DNA of 64,000 nucleotides from UTCHB3 sp008363265 (GTDB lineage: Bacteria > Bacteroidota > Ignavibacteria > Ignavibacteriales > Ignavibacteriaceae), in contig BTUW01000018.1 in assembly GCA_045863055.1 (NCBI GenBank), forward strand, positions 1 through 64,000, in the 5' to 3' direction. The notes beneath the pieces are model-generated. The model had not been told where the DNA came from. It ran no database searches and worked only from the letters and a program-made list of their open reading frames with translations. A program made the position numbers and the translations under genes. This document shows positions 54,703-63,850 of the stretch, piece after piece. Within the stretch, counting starts at the first letter, position 1, and each line of letters begins with the position of its first letter.

Positions 54703-56802
54703 ATGAGCAAAAAGATACCTATAGATAGAGTTCGTAACATTGGAATCATGGCGCATATCGACGCCGGGAAGACCACTACGACCGAGAGAATATTGTATTA
54801 TACCGGCCGTTTGCACCGACTTGGTGAAGTGCATGACGGTGCAGCTACCATGGACTGGATGGAGCAGGAAAAAGAGAGAGGGATCACTATTACCAGCGCG
54901 GCTACAACATGCGCGTGGAGAGATCACCAGATCAACATCATCGATACTCCAGGACACGTCGACTTCACAGTTGAAGTTGAAAGATCACTCAGGGTACTCG
55001 ATGGCGCCATAGCACTTTTTTGCGCGGTTGGCGGTGTTGAACCTCAGTCAGAAACCGTCTGGAGACAGGCTGACAAATATGGCGTTCCCAGAATTGCTTT
55101 CATCAACAAGATGGACAGAATTGGTGCCGACTTCTACAATGCACTCGACATGATCCGTGAAAGACTCGGAGCCAATGCGATCCCCATCGCTCTTCCGATC
55201 GGTGCAGGAGACATGTTCGCGGGCGTTATAGATCTGATCGAGTATAAAGCTATTATGTATCACGAGGAAACCCAGGGTAAAGAGTTCGATATTATCGAAA
55301 TCCCCAAAGACCTCCTCGAAATCGCCCAGAAATACAGAACCGAAATGCTTGAAGCAGTTTCGGACGTTGATGACACACTCCTCGTAAAATACCTCGAGGG
55401 AGAAGAGATCACCGCCGAGGAGATCAGAGTGGTGCTTAGAAAAGCAACCATCGACAATGTGATAATCCCTGTGCTCTGTGGCGCATCATTCAAGAACAAA
55501 GGCGTTCAGATGCTTCTGGATTCTGTTATCGAGTTTCTTCCTTCCCCTATGGATGCGAAAGAGATCGAAGCACACCACATCGGCATCAACGACCAGGTTA
55601 CAAGAGAAATTTCAGAGAGTGAAAAGTTTACCGCTCTCGCGTTTAAGATCATGAACGATCCTTACGTTGGTAAACTTACATTCTTCAGAGTTTATACAGG
55701 AAAACTTGATGCCGGATCATATGTATTCAATTCAGTTTCCGGTAAAAAAGAAAGAATCAGCCGTTTGTTGCAGATGCACGCCAACCATCGCGAAGAGATC
55801 AGCGAGGTAAGGGCCGGTGATATCGGTGCAGCAGTAGGTCTTAAATTCACGAGAACAGGTGACACTCTTTGCAGTGAAGATGATCCTGTTGTACTCGAAA
55901 GAATGGTATTCCCTGAGCCTGTAATTCAGATTGCCATTGAACCCAAGACAAAAGCTGATCAGGACAGGCTTTCTGAATCACTCTCAAAACTCGCGGATGA
56001 AGATCCGACGTTCAGAGTGCATGTTGACGAAGAAACCGCGCAGACTATCATCGCCGGTATGGGTGAACTTCACCTCGAGATCATCGTTGACCGCCTCAAG
56101 AGAGAATTCAAAGTCGACGCGAATGTAGGTAAACCGCAGGTTGCTTACAGAGAAACAATTACAGAAAGTGTAGAAGCCGAAGGTAAGTTCGTTAAACAGT
56201 CCGGCGGTCGCGGTAAATTCGGTCATGTATGGCTCGAAGTAAGCCCGAACGAACCCGGTAAGGGATTCGAATTTATAAACGGTATCGTTGGCGGTGTTGT
56301 GCCCAAGGAATATATCCCTGCAGTATCAGCCGGTGTTCAGGAGGCAATGCGTAATGGTGTTGTCGCCGGTTACCCGATGGTTGATATCAAGGTAAGACTT
56401 TTCGACGGTTCATACCACGATGTCGACTCCGATGAAATATCATTCAAGGTTGCCGGTTCAATGGGCTTCCAGGTTGCTGCCAAGAAGGCGAAACCTGTAA
56501 TTCTGGAGCCGGTAGTTTCAGTTGAAGTTGTATCTCCTGAAGAATATCTTGGAGATGTTATGGGTGATCTTAACTCGAGACGCGGCAGGATCGAAGGATT
56601 TTCCGCGAGAAAAGATGCTCAGGTCATCAAAGCAAAGGTACCCCTTGCTGAAATGTTCGGTTACGCGACCGTTCTCAGGTCGATGACCCAGGGACGCGCT
56701 ATCTACACAATGCAGTTCTCGCACTATTCTGATGTGCCGAAATCAATAGCTGAAGAAATATCGGAAAAATCATCCGGTAGAAGATCAGCAACAACTGTCT
56801 GA
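54703..56802 (+). CDS. fusA: Translation elongation factor G
   Basis: 699 residues. GTPase driving translocation. G1 AHIDAGKTTTTERIL (about 17-31), switch RGITITSAAT, G3 DTPGHVDF, G4 NKMDR, then domains II-V to the C-terminus (GYATVLRSMTQGRAIYTMQF). The length and motifs are those of the canonical factor, not a divergent copy. 25 bp after rpsG. Confidence 0.98.
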   Translation: MSKKIPIDRVRNIGIMAHIDAGKTTTTERILYYTGRLHRLGEVHDGAATMDWMEQEKERGITITSAATTCAWRDHQINIIDTPGHVDFTVEVERSLRVLDGAIALFCAVGGVEPQSETVWRQADKYGVPRIAFINKMDRIGADFYNALDMIRERLGANAIPIALPIGAGDMFAGVIDLIEYKAIMYHEETQGKEFDIIEIPKDLLEIAQKYRTEMLEAVSDVDDTLLVKYLEGEEITAEEIRVVLRKATIDNVIIPVLCGASFKNKGVQMLLDSVIEFLPSPMDAKEIEAHHIGINDQVTREISESEKFTALAFKIMNDPYVGKLTFFRVYTGKLDAGSYVFNSVSGKKERISRLLQMHANHREEISEVRAGDIGAAVGLKFTRTGDTLCSEDDPVVLERMVFPEPVIQIAIEPKTKADQDRLSESLSKLADEDPTFRVHVDEETAQTIIAGMGELHLEIIVDRLKREFKVDANVGKPQVAYRETITESVEAEGKFVKQSGGRGKFGHVWLEVSPNEPGKGFEFINGIVGGVVPKEYIPAVSAGVQEAMRNGVVAGYPMVDIKVRLFDGSYHDVDSDEISFKVAGSMGFQVAAKKAKPVILEPVVSVEVVSPEEYLGDVMGDLNSRRGRIEGFSARKDAQVIKAKVPLAEMFGYATVLRSMTQGRAIYTMQFSHYSDVPKSIAEEISEKSSGRRSATTV

Positions 56803-56839
56803 CAATTTAACCAAGCAGAAAATTAACAGGAGATAAGAG

Positions 56840-58042
56840 ATGGCCAAAGAAAAATTTGACAGGTCGAAACCCCACGTCAATATTGGTACCATCGGTCACG
56901 TTGACCACGGTAAAACAACCTTAACAGCCGCCATTACAATGGCATTAGCCCACAAGGGTCTGTCAGCGGTCAGAACATTTGATTCGATCGACAACGCCCC
57001 TGAAGAAAAAGCACGCGGTATAACAATCGCAACCGCTCACGTTGAGTACTCAACAGCTAACAGACACTACGCTCACGTTGACTGTCCGGGTCACGCGGAT
57101 TATGTTAAGAACATGATCACCGGTGCCGCTCAGATGGACGGTGCCATCCTCGTGGTAGCTGCAACTGACGGTCCGATGCCCCAGACCAGAGAGCACATCC
57201 TTCTTGCACGCCAGGTTGGTGTACCCCGCATGGTAGTGTTCCTGAACAAAGTTGACATGATGGAAGACGAAGAGCTTCTCGAACTCGTAGAGCTTGAGCT
57301 CAGAGAGATCCTCGAGAAGAACGAATTCTCAGGCGACACCCCGATCGTTAGAGGTTCGGCTCTTAACGCCCTCGAAGCCGGTTCAGCAGCTGCTCCGACA
57401 GATGATCCAAGATACCAGTGCATCTGGGATCTGATGGATGCTGTTGACAGCTGGATACTTCTCCCCGAAAGAAGCATCGACAAGCCATTCCTTATGCCAG
57501 TGGAAGACGTTTTCTCGATCACAGGTCGTGGAACCGTTGCTACCGGTAGAGTTGAAAGAGGCGAGATCGAGCTCGGAAAAGAAGTTGAACTCGTTGGTCT
57601 CGGTCAGCACAAGAAGACCGTTATCACCGGTATCGAAATGTTCAGGAAAGAACTTGACAAAGCTCAGGCTGGTGACAACGCCGGTATCCTGATGCGTGGT
57701 GTTGACAAGAATGAGATCGAGAGAGGTATGGTACTTGCCAAACCGGGTTCGATCACTCCTCACACCGAGTTTGATTGCCAGGTTTACGTTCTTTCAAAAG
57801 AAGAAGGTGGCCGTCACAAACCATTCTCGAACGGTTACAGACCTCAGTTCTACTTCAGAACAACTGACGTTACCGGTGTAGTCACACTCGAGAACCCGGA
57901 AGATATCGTTATGCCGGGCGACAACAGATCAATGAGAGTTAAGTTGATCTCCGAGATCGCTATGGAAGAAGGCCTCCGCTTCGCTATCCGTGAGGGTGGT
58001 AGAACTGTCGGTGCCGGAACCGTAACCAAGATCATCGAATAA
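56840..58042 (+). CDS. tuf: Translation elongation factor Tu
   Basis: 400 residues. GTPase delivering aminoacyl-tRNA. G1 GHVDHGKTTLTAAIT, switch I RGITIATAHVEY, G3 DCPGHADYVKNMITGAAQMDG (in part), G4 NKVDM, and the C-terminal barrel ending EGGRTVGAGTVTKIIE. A consensus AGGAGA precedes the ATG. It is the only tuf gene in the window; the other usual site, beside tRNA-Trp, has none. A terminator hairpin follows before rpsJ. Confidence 0.98.
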   Translation: MAKEKFDRSKPHVNIGTIGHVDHGKTTLTAAITMALAHKGLSAVRTFDSIDNAPEEKARGITIATAHVEYSTANRHYAHVDCPGHADYVKNMITGAAQMDGAILVVAATDGPMPQTREHILLARQVGVPRMVVFLNKVDMMEDEELLELVELELREILEKNEFSGDTPIVRGSALNALEAGSAAAPTDDPRYQCIWDLMDAVDSWILLPERSIDKPFLMPVEDVFSITGRGTVATGRVERGEIELGKEVELVGLGQHKKTVITGIEMFRKELDKAQAGDNAGILMRGVDKNEIERGMVLAKPGSITPHTEFDCQVYVLSKEEGGRHKPFSNGYRPQFYFRTTDVTGVVTLENPEDIVMPGDNRSMRVKLISEIAMEEGLRFAIREGGRTVGAGTVTKIIE

Positions 58043-58063
58043 GAGAATCTTTATCAAACGCAG

Positions 58064-58090
58064 AACGGGAGGGTATCCCTCCCGTTTTGT
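58064..58090 (+). terminator. Terminator-like hairpin between tuf and rpsJ
   Basis: AACGGGAGGG (58064-58073), loop TAT, CCCTCCCGTT (58077-58086), then TTGTGTC. Perfect 10-bp stem, short T-run. It may attenuate read-through into the S10 operon. Confidence 0.75.
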
Positions 58091-58114
58091 GTCTTAAAAA
58101 CAAGGAAACCAAAA

Positions 58115-58423
58115 GTGGCCGGGAAGAAAATTAGAATTAAGTTAAAATCTTACGATCATATACTTATAGATAAATCGACCGAAAAAATCATTAAAACTGT
58201 TAAAAGTACGGGAGCGTCAGTTTCCGGTCCGATACCGTTGCCTACACGCAAAACAATTTACACGGTATTGAGGTCACCACACGTTGACAAGAAATCGCGC
58301 GAGCAGTTTGAGACCCGTACACATAAAAGAATTATAGATATTCACAATTCAAGCGCAAAAACAATCGATTCTTTAGGTAAACTAGATATCCCTGCCGGAG
58401 TTGACATAGAGATCAAACTCTAA
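58115..58423 (+). CDS. rpsJ: 30S ribosomal protein S10
   Basis: 102 residues from GTG 58115. Seen: KIRIKLKSYDHILIDKSTEKI, SGPIPLPTRKTIYTVLRSPHV, EQFETRTHKRIIDI and the C-terminal LDIPAGVDIEIKL. Also the NusE partner of NusG. First gene of the S10 operon, with 17 bp to rplC. Confidence 0.98.
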   Translation: MAGKKIRIKLKSYDHILIDKSTEKIIKTVKSTGASVSGPIPLPTRKTIYTVLRSPHVDKKSREQFETRTHKRIIDIHNSSAKTIDSLGKLDIPAGVDIEIKL

Positions 58424-58440
58424 GGGATTGCGGAGAATAT

Positions 58441-59064
58441 ATGTTAGGAATACTTGGTAAAAAAATTGGAATGTCTGCCATATTTGATGCGAATGGAAAC
58501 AGGATCCCTGTAACCATCATCGAGGCAGGCCCATGCACGGTAACCGATGTCAAAACCGATGAAAGAAACGGCTACAACGCCATCCAGCTCGGTTTCGGAT
58601 CCGTGAAAGAAAAAAGCCTGACGAAGCCGGTTCTTGGTCATTTCAAGAAGAATAACCTTACACCGGTCAGGCATTTAAAAGAATTCCGCGTAGATTCCGT
58701 GGCAGAGTATAAAATCGGTGACACCTTAGGTATCAGTATCTTTACAGAAGGAGAGAAAATAAAAGTCTCCGGAACAAGTAAGGGTAAAGGATTCCAGGGC
58801 GTCATGAGAAGGCACGGTTTCGGCGGAGTTGGCGGTACTACACACGGCCAGTCAGACAGATTAAGAGCACCAGGTTCTATAGGTGCATCATCCTATCCTT
58901 CAAGGGTTTTTCCCGGTCAGAGGATGGCTGGTAGAACCGGACACGATAACGTAACCGTAAGAAACCTTCAGGTTATAAAGATCGTCGAGGAGAAGAACAT
59001 AATTTTAGTTAAGGGCGCTGTTCCGGGTGCCATAAATTCAATTGTAGAGTTATACAAAAAATAG
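58441..59064 (+). CDS. rplC: 50S ribosomal protein L3
   Basis: 207 residues. MLGILGKKIGMSAIFDANG at the start, GTSKGKGFQGVMRRHGFGG, THGQSDRLRAPGSIGASSYPSRVFPGQRMAGR in pieces (the loop reaching the peptidyl-transferase centre), and LVKGAVPGAINSIVELYKK at the end. 12 bp ahead of rplD. Confidence 0.98.
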   Translation: MLGILGKKIGMSAIFDANGNRIPVTIIEAGPCTVTDVKTDERNGYNAIQLGFGSVKEKSLTKPVLGHFKKNNLTPVRHLKEFRVDSVAEYKIGDTLGISIFTEGEKIKVSGTSKGKGFQGVMRRHGFGGVGGTTHGQSDRLRAPGSIGASSYPSRVFPGQRMAGRTGHDNVTVRNLQVIKIVEEKNIILVKGAVPGAINSIVELYKK

Positions 59065-59076
59065 TTCAGGTTAGAA

Positions 59077-59721
59077 ATGTTAGTCGATGTTTACAAAACA
59101 GACGGTACAGTCTCCGGACAGGTTGAATTGAATGATGGAGTTTTCTCGGTAGAACCCAATCACCACGTCCTTTACCTCGCTTCAAAAGTGTACCTTGCCA
59201 ATCAGAGGCAGGGAACTCACAAGAGCAAAGAGAGAGGTGAGATCAGAGGCGGCGGTAAAAAGCCATGGAGACAAAAAGGAAGAGGCGGAGCCCGTGCGGG
59301 TACAACCAGATCACCCCTTTGGGTGGGTGGTGGCCGTATCTTCGGTCCTAAACCAAGAGACTACCGCTTAAAAATCCCCCGCAAGGTGGCCATGCTCGCC
59401 AAGAGATCAGCCCTTTCTCTGAAGAGATCAGAGGAAAGACTTATGGTAGTAGAGAACTTCAATTATGAAGCTCCGAAAACCAAAGATTTCGTTTCCTTGC
59501 TCAACGCTCTCAAGCTGGATGGAAAGAAAGTTCTTTTCCTCACCAGTGAGCACAATGAGAATGTTTACAAATCAGGCAGAAATATTGAGAAAGTTAAAGT
59601 TCTCAGCGCCCATAGCGTTTCTACCTACGATATCCTGAACAGTCAGGTATTGCTGCTTCAATCCGGGGCGGTAGAATATTTCAACAATACTTATTCTAAA
59701 GAAAAGGTAGCGGCTGAGTAA
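59077..59721 (+). CDS. rplD: 50S ribosomal protein L4
   Basis: 214 residues. The exit-tunnel loop RGGGKKPWRQKGRGGARAGT and SPLWVGGGRIFGPKPRDY are clear. In some bacteria L4 represses the S10 operon. Its stop TAA abuts the rplW ATG with no spacer. Confidence 0.97.
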   Translation: MLVDVYKTDGTVSGQVELNDGVFSVEPNHHVLYLASKVYLANQRQGTHKSKERGEIRGGGKKPWRQKGRGGARAGTTRSPLWVGGGRIFGPKPRDYRLKIPRKVAMLAKRSALSLKRSEERLMVVENFNYEAPKTKDFVSLLNALKLDGKKVLFLTSEHNENVYKSGRNIEKVKVLSAHSVSTYDILNSQVLLLQSGAVEYFNNTYSKEKVAAE

Positions 59722-60012
59722 ATGAAAGAAGTATTAGTAAAGCCACTATACACCGAAAAAAGCGTTAAGATGCTCTCCGGAACCAAGTATGGTTTCGAAG
59801 TTGCCTGGGACGCTAACAAGATCGAGATTTCAAAAGCGGTTGAGAAGAAATTCGGTGTAAGCGTAATATCGGTAAATACAGTAAAGTACAGAGGAAAGAT
59901 CAAATCCTCCTTCAGAAAATCAGGAAGATTTACCGGAAAAACACCTCGGTTCAAGAAAGCCTATGTTACTCTTAAACAGGGCGACAAGATCGAATTATTT
60001 GAACAAGCATAG
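59722..60012 (+). CDS. rplW: 50S ribosomal protein L23
   Basis: 96 residues. VLVKPLYTEKSVKMLSGTKYGFEVAWDANK in pieces, VKYRGKIKSSFRKSGRFTGK and KKAYVTLKQGDKIELFE. Docking site at the exit tunnel for trigger factor and SRP. Starts directly at the rplD stop. Confidence 0.97.
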   Translation: MKEVLVKPLYTEKSVKMLSGTKYGFEVAWDANKIEISKAVEKKFGVSVISVNTVKYRGKIKSSFRKSGRFTGKTPRFKKAYVTLKQGDKIELFEQA

Positions 60013-60033
60013 TAGCAGACCGGAGTTTCAGAA

Positions 60034-60858
60034 ATGGCAATAAGAAAATACAAGCCCACTACCCCCGGCACGAGGTTCAGATCAGTCTCGGAATTCAACG
60101 AGATCACCAAGACCACGCCGGAGAAGTCGCTTCTTCTTCCGTTGGACAAATCGGGCGGTAGAAACAATCATGGTCGCGTAACAGCCAGACACAGAGGCGG
60201 TGGCCACAAGAGACAGTATAGAATTATCGATTTCAAGAGGAACAAATTTGGTGTTCCCGCCAAAGTTGCTTCGATAGAATATGATCCTAACCGTACTTGC
60301 AGAATAGCACTGCTTCACTACGCTGACGGCGAAAAAAGGTATATACTTGCTCCCGCCGGCATCAAAGTTGGTCAGAAGATCGTTTCAGGTCCCGGATCAG
60401 AGATCAAGGTGGGGAATGCCCTTCCTTTGAAAGAGATCCCTGTCGGTAGCTTTATTCACAACGTTGAATTAAAGCCGGGCAAAGGTGGCCAGCTCGCGAG
60501 AAGCGCGGGTTCATCGATCCAGCTCGTTGCGAGGGAAAAAGAGATGGCCACCCTGAAGCTTCCTTCAGGTGAAGTAAGACTGGTCAGAGTTGAGTGCATG
60601 GCTACTTACGGAGTGGTTGGTAACGCTGATCACGAAAATATCAGCCTCGGTAAGGCCGGCCGTTCAAGATGGCTCGGTTACAGACCTTACAGCCGTGGTG
60701 TCGCGAAGAACCCGGTTGACCATCCGATGGGTGGTGGTGAAGGCAAGACCTCCGGTGGTGGACATCCAGTTTCGCCTTGGGGTCAGGCGGCTAAAGGTCT
60801 TAAGACCCGTAAGCGCAAAAATCCTTCGAACAGATACATTGTTAAACGTAGAAAGTAG
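60034..60858 (+). CDS. rplB: 50S ribosomal protein L2
   Basis: 274 residues. MAIRKYKPTTPGTRFRSVS, GRVTARHRGGGHKRQYRIID, and the highly conserved C-terminal GVAKNPVDHPMGGGEGKTSGG with the essential His. Peptidyl-transferase-centre protein. 12 bp ahead of rpsS. Confidence 0.98.
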   Translation: MAIRKYKPTTPGTRFRSVSEFNEITKTTPEKSLLLPLDKSGGRNNHGRVTARHRGGGHKRQYRIIDFKRNKFGVPAKVASIEYDPNRTCRIALLHYADGEKRYILAPAGIKVGQKIVSGPGSEIKVGNALPLKEIPVGSFIHNVELKPGKGGQLARSAGSSIQLVAREKEMATLKLPSGEVRLVRVECMATYGVVGNADHENISLGKAGRSRWLGYRPYSRGVAKNPVDHPMGGGEGKTSGGGHPVSPWGQAAKGLKTRKRKNPSNRYIVKRRK

Positions 60859-60870
60859 TAGAGAGTAAGT

Positions 60871-61158
60871 ATGCCAAGATCGATCAAAAAAGGCCCATTT
60901 ATTCACTATAAGCTATTGAAAAAAGTACAACAGCTCAATGAGTCGGGACAGAAGAAGATAATCAAGACATGGTCGAGAGCTTCTATGATCACACCTGATT
61001 TCATCGGACACACTGTTGCGGTTCACAATGGTAACAAGATGATCCCTGTTTACGTAACAGAGAATATGATAGGTCACAAGTTCGGTGAATTTGCTCCTAC
61101 AAGGATCTTCAGGGGACACCCCGGTACCAAAGCAGAAAAAGCCTCAAGAGCTAGATAG
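60871..61158 (+). CDS. rpsS: 30S ribosomal protein S19
   Basis: 95 residues. MPRSIKKGPFIHYKLLKK, TWSRASMITPDFIGHTVAVH and KFGEFAPTRIFRGHPG. Head of the 30S subunit. 11 bp ahead of rplV. Confidence 0.98.
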   Translation: MPRSIKKGPFIHYKLLKKVQQLNESGQKKIIKTWSRASMITPDFIGHTVAVHNGNKMIPVYVTENMIGHKFGEFAPTRIFRGHPGTKAEKASRAR

Positions 61159-61169
61159 GACGAAAAAGA

Positions 61170-61529
61170 ATGGAAGCTAGAGCAACATACAGATTTATCC
61201 CGTCATCGCCCCGTAAAATGAGATTGGTTGTCGATCTCGTGAGAGGCATGAACGCTGTAAAGGCAATGGAATCACTTCAGTTCCAGCCGAAACATGCGTC
61301 GAAAGATGCTTTGAAGGTTATCAAATCAGCCGTATCAAACCTGATCAATAACAATGAAGAAGCCCGTATTCAGCCCGAAACTGTTTTTATCAAAGAGATC
61401 TTTGTTAATAACGGTCCTTCGATGAAGAGAATTTTGCCTGCACCGATGGGTCGCGCATACAGAGTAAGAAAAAGAATGTGCCACTTAACGGTAATAGTTG
61501 CAACCAATTCAACATCACAGGAGGCTTAA
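61170..61529 (+). CDS. rplV: 50S ribosomal protein L22
   Basis: 119 residues. RFIPSSPRKMRLVVDLVRGM, ASKDALKVIKSAVSNL, and the tunnel loop ILPAPMGRAYRVRKRMCHLTVIV. Its last codons contain the AGGAGG site used by rpsC. Confidence 0.97.
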   Translation: MEARATYRFIPSSPRKMRLVVDLVRGMNAVKAMESLQFQPKHASKDALKVIKSAVSNLINNNEEARIQPETVFIKEIFVNNGPSMKRILPAPMGRAYRVRKRMCHLTVIVATNSTSQEA

Positions 61530-61530
61530 A

Positions 61531-62172
61531 TTGGGTCAGAAAACACACCCGATAGGGATAAGAGTAGGAATTATCAGAGGTTGGGAATCTAACTGGTTCG
61601 AAAAGAGAAGTTACGCCACCAAACTCAAAGAAGATCAGGATATCCGTTCCTATGTGAAGACCAGGCTCAGAAATGCCGCAGTCTCCAGGATCGTGATCGA
61701 CAGAACAACGAAGAATGTTATCGTTACCATCCACACCGCGAAACCAGGTCTTGTGATCGGTAAAAGCGGTCAGGACATCCAGAAACTGGAAGAAGAACTC
61801 AAAACAAAGTTCGCCAAGGATGTCAAGGTTCAGGTAACTGAGATCAAAAAGCCGGAACTCGACGCCACGATCGTTGCCGAGAACATCGCCAGACAACTTG
61901 AAGGAAGAATATCCTTCAGAAGAGCCATGAAAACTTCACTCTCTTCCACCATTAAAGCGGGTGGTGAGGGTATAAAGATCATGTGTGCCGGTCGTCTTGG
62001 TGGTGCTGAAATGGCAAGAACCGAGCAGTACAAAGAAGGCAGAACACCACTTCACACTCTCAGATCAGATATCGACTATGCCAACGGCAGAGCGGAAACC
62101 ATTTACGGTTCGATCGGTATCAAAGTCTGGATCTGCCGTGGTGAGATCTTAGGTAAACGAGTATCAGACTAA
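61531..62172 (+). CDS. rpsC: 30S ribosomal protein S3
   Basis: 213 residues. TTG 61531 is the start because the protein then begins with the universal MGQKTHPIGIRVGI and AGGAGG (61519-61524) is 6 bp before it; a frame opening at 61498 inside rplV adds 11 unrelated residues. KH domain GLVIGKSGQDIQKLEEEL and C-terminal AGRLGGAEMARTEQYKEGR. Messenger RNA entry-site protein. Confidence 0.97.
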   Translation: MGQKTHPIGIRVGIIRGWESNWFEKRSYATKLKEDQDIRSYVKTRLRNAAVSRIVIDRTTKNVIVTIHTAKPGLVIGKSGQDIQKLEEELKTKFAKDVKVQVTEIKKPELDATIVAENIARQLEGRISFRRAMKTSLSSTIKAGGEGIKIMCAGRLGGAEMARTEQYKEGRTPLHTLRSDIDYANGRAETIYGSIGIKVWICRGEILGKRVSD

Positions 62173-62192
62173 AATTCGGAGATTGCTGACAT

Positions 62193-62615
62193 ATGTTAAT
62201 GCCAAAAAGAGTAAAGTTTAGGAGAGCCCAAAGGGGACGAATGACCGGAAAGGCCTACAGGGGTTCATCCGTTGATTTCGGCGATTTTGGTCTGAAAGCT
62301 CTCGAACCGGCCTGGATCACCAGCCGTCAGATCGAATCTTGCCGTATCACTCTTTCGAGAAAAATGAAGAGGGACGGTAAAGTTTGGATCAGGATCTTCC
62401 CCGACAAGCCTGTTTCGAAGAAACCACTTGAAACCCGTATGGGTAAAGGTAAAGGCGCACCCGAGTTCTGGGTAGCTGTTGTAAAACCGGGCAGGATCAT
62501 GTTTGAAGTTGCCGGAGTAAGTGAAGCGATCGCCAGAGAAGCTCTTGGTACTTGCTCTTACAAACTTCCTATTAAAACCAAGGTCGTTGCAAGACCCGAT
62601 TTTGAAAAGGAATAA
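62193..62615 (+). CDS. rplP: 50S ribosomal protein L16
   Basis: 140 residues. MLMPKRVKFRRAQRGRMTGK, DFGDFGLKALEPAWITSRQI, RMGKGKGAPEFWVAVVKPG. Elongation-cycle and tRNA-binding protein of the 50S. 6 bp ahead of rpmC. Confidence 0.98.
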   Translation: MLMPKRVKFRRAQRGRMTGKAYRGSSVDFGDFGLKALEPAWITSRQIESCRITLSRKMKRDGKVWIRIFPDKPVSKKPLETRMGKGKGAPEFWVAVVKPGRIMFEVAGVSEAIAREALGTCSYKLPIKTKVVARPDFEKE

Positions 62616-62621
62616 GACACC

Positions 62622-62825
62622 ATGAAGATGAAAGAGATCAGAGAGCTGTCGCCGGAAGAGTTGAAAACCACACTTGCCGACAACTATGAGGCCCTTAACA
62701 ACCTCAAGTTCAGGAATGCTCTAAAGCAGGAGGCTAACCCTGCTGCTATCAGGAACACGAGAAAGACCATCGCACGCCTTCTGACCATTCAGAAAGAGCG
62801 TGAGATGAAAGCTCAGAACAATTAA
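62622..62825 (+). CDS. rpmC: 50S ribosomal protein L29
   Basis: 67 residues, two-helix protein: MKEIRELSPEELKTTLADNY, LNNLKFRNALKQEANPAAIR, TRKTIARLLTIQKERE. Sits at the tunnel exit. Standard order before rpsQ. Confidence 0.96.
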   Translation: MKMKEIRELSPEELKTTLADNYEALNNLKFRNALKQEANPAAIRNTRKTIARLLTIQKEREMKAQNN

Positions 62826-62846
62826 GACCGGGAGCTTGATAAGATA

Positions 62847-63101
62847 ATGGAAAGAAATAACAGAAAAACAAGAATCGGAAAAGTTGTAAGCAACAAAATG
62901 GACAGAACAATAGTTGTGGCCATCGAAAGAAGAGTTGCTCACCCGATCTACAAGAAGTACTACAAAAGTACTACCAGACTGATGGCGCACGATGGTGCTA
63001 ACGAATGCCAGCCAGGTGATGTCGTTAAAATCATGGAAACCCGCCCTCTCAGCAAAAATAAAAGATGGCGTTTAGTTGAAACTTTGATCAAAGCAAAGTA
63101 G
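62847..63101 (+). CDS. rpsQ: 30S ribosomal protein S17
   Basis: 84 residues. RKTRIGKVVSNKMDRTIVVA, RVAHPIYKKYYKSTTRLMAH, VVKIMETRPLSKNKRWRLVE. Oligonucleotide-binding fold that binds 16S rRNA helices in the body of the subunit. Confidence 0.97.
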   Translation: MERNNRKTRIGKVVSNKMDRTIVVAIERRVAHPIYKKYYKSTTRLMAHDGANECQPGDVVKIMETRPLSKNKRWRLVETLIKAK

Positions 63102-63119
63102 TTTTTACCGGAGAAAGAA

Positions 63120-63488
63120 ATGATTCAGGAAGAAACCAATTTAGTAGCTGCCGATAATTCCGGTGCTAAGAGATTAAAATGTATCCGGGTGCTCGGTGGC
63201 AGCAACAGAAGATACGCCAGTGTAGGAGACCTTATCGTTGTCTCTGTGAAAGCTGCTATTCCTAACGCAGGTGTTAAGAAAGGCGACGTTTCGAAAGCTG
63301 TAATTGTTCGTACCAAAAAAGAAGTAAGAAGAAAAGACGGTTCATACATCCGTTTCGATGAGAACGCCGCCGTTCTTCTGAACAACCAGGGCGAACCTAA
63401 AGGTACCCGTATTTTCGGACCCGTTGCAAGAGAACTTAGAGAGAGAAACTACATGAAGATCGTTTCTCTGGCACCTGAAGTTTTGTAG
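63120..63488 (+). CDS. rplN: 50S ribosomal protein L14
   Basis: 122 residues. MIQEETNLVAADNSGAKRLK, CIRVLGGSNRRYASVGDLIV, and GTRIFGPVARELRERNYMKI. Interface protein touching the 30S. 8 bp ahead of rplX. Confidence 0.98.
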   Translation: MIQEETNLVAADNSGAKRLKCIRVLGGSNRRYASVGDLIVVSVKAAIPNAGVKKGDVSKAVIVRTKKEVRRKDGSYIRFDENAAVLLNNQGEPKGTRIFGPVARELRERNYMKIVSLAPEVL

Positions 63489-63496
63489 AGGATAAG

Positions 63497-63829
63497 ATGG
63501 CTAAAATAAACTTTAAGAAGAACGACAAAGTAAAAGTTATCGCCGGTAATGATAAAGGCGCAACCGGCAGGATCTTGAAGATTTTCAAGAAGACCGAGCG
63601 CGTTATTGTTGAAGGTGTTAACCTCAGAAAAAGACACACGAAACCCAATCAGGCCAACCCTCAGGGTGGTATCATTGAGAAGGAAGCTCCGATACACGTA
63701 TCAAATATCATGATAATTGATACAAAGACCGGTGAACCTTCAAGACTGGGTGGAAAACTGATAGTGGACGAAAAAACCGGTAAAGAGAAAGTAGTTCGCG
63801 TCAGTGTTAAAAGCGGTGAAATGATATAA
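63497..63829 (+). CDS. rplX: 50S ribosomal protein L24
   Basis: 110 residues. N-terminal KOW: KNDKVKVIAGNDKGATGRIL, then VEGVNLRKRHTKPNQANPQG and a C-terminal segment KTGEPSRLGGKLIVDEKTGK. Assembly initiator of the 50S. 21 bp ahead of rplE. Confidence 0.97.
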   Translation: MAKINFKKNDKVKVIAGNDKGATGRILKIFKKTERVIVEGVNLRKRHTKPNQANPQGGIIEKEAPIHVSNIMIIDTKTGEPSRLGGKLIVDEKTGKEKVVRVSVKSGEMI

Positions 63830-63850
63830 ACAAGGACCAAGGTTTAAGAA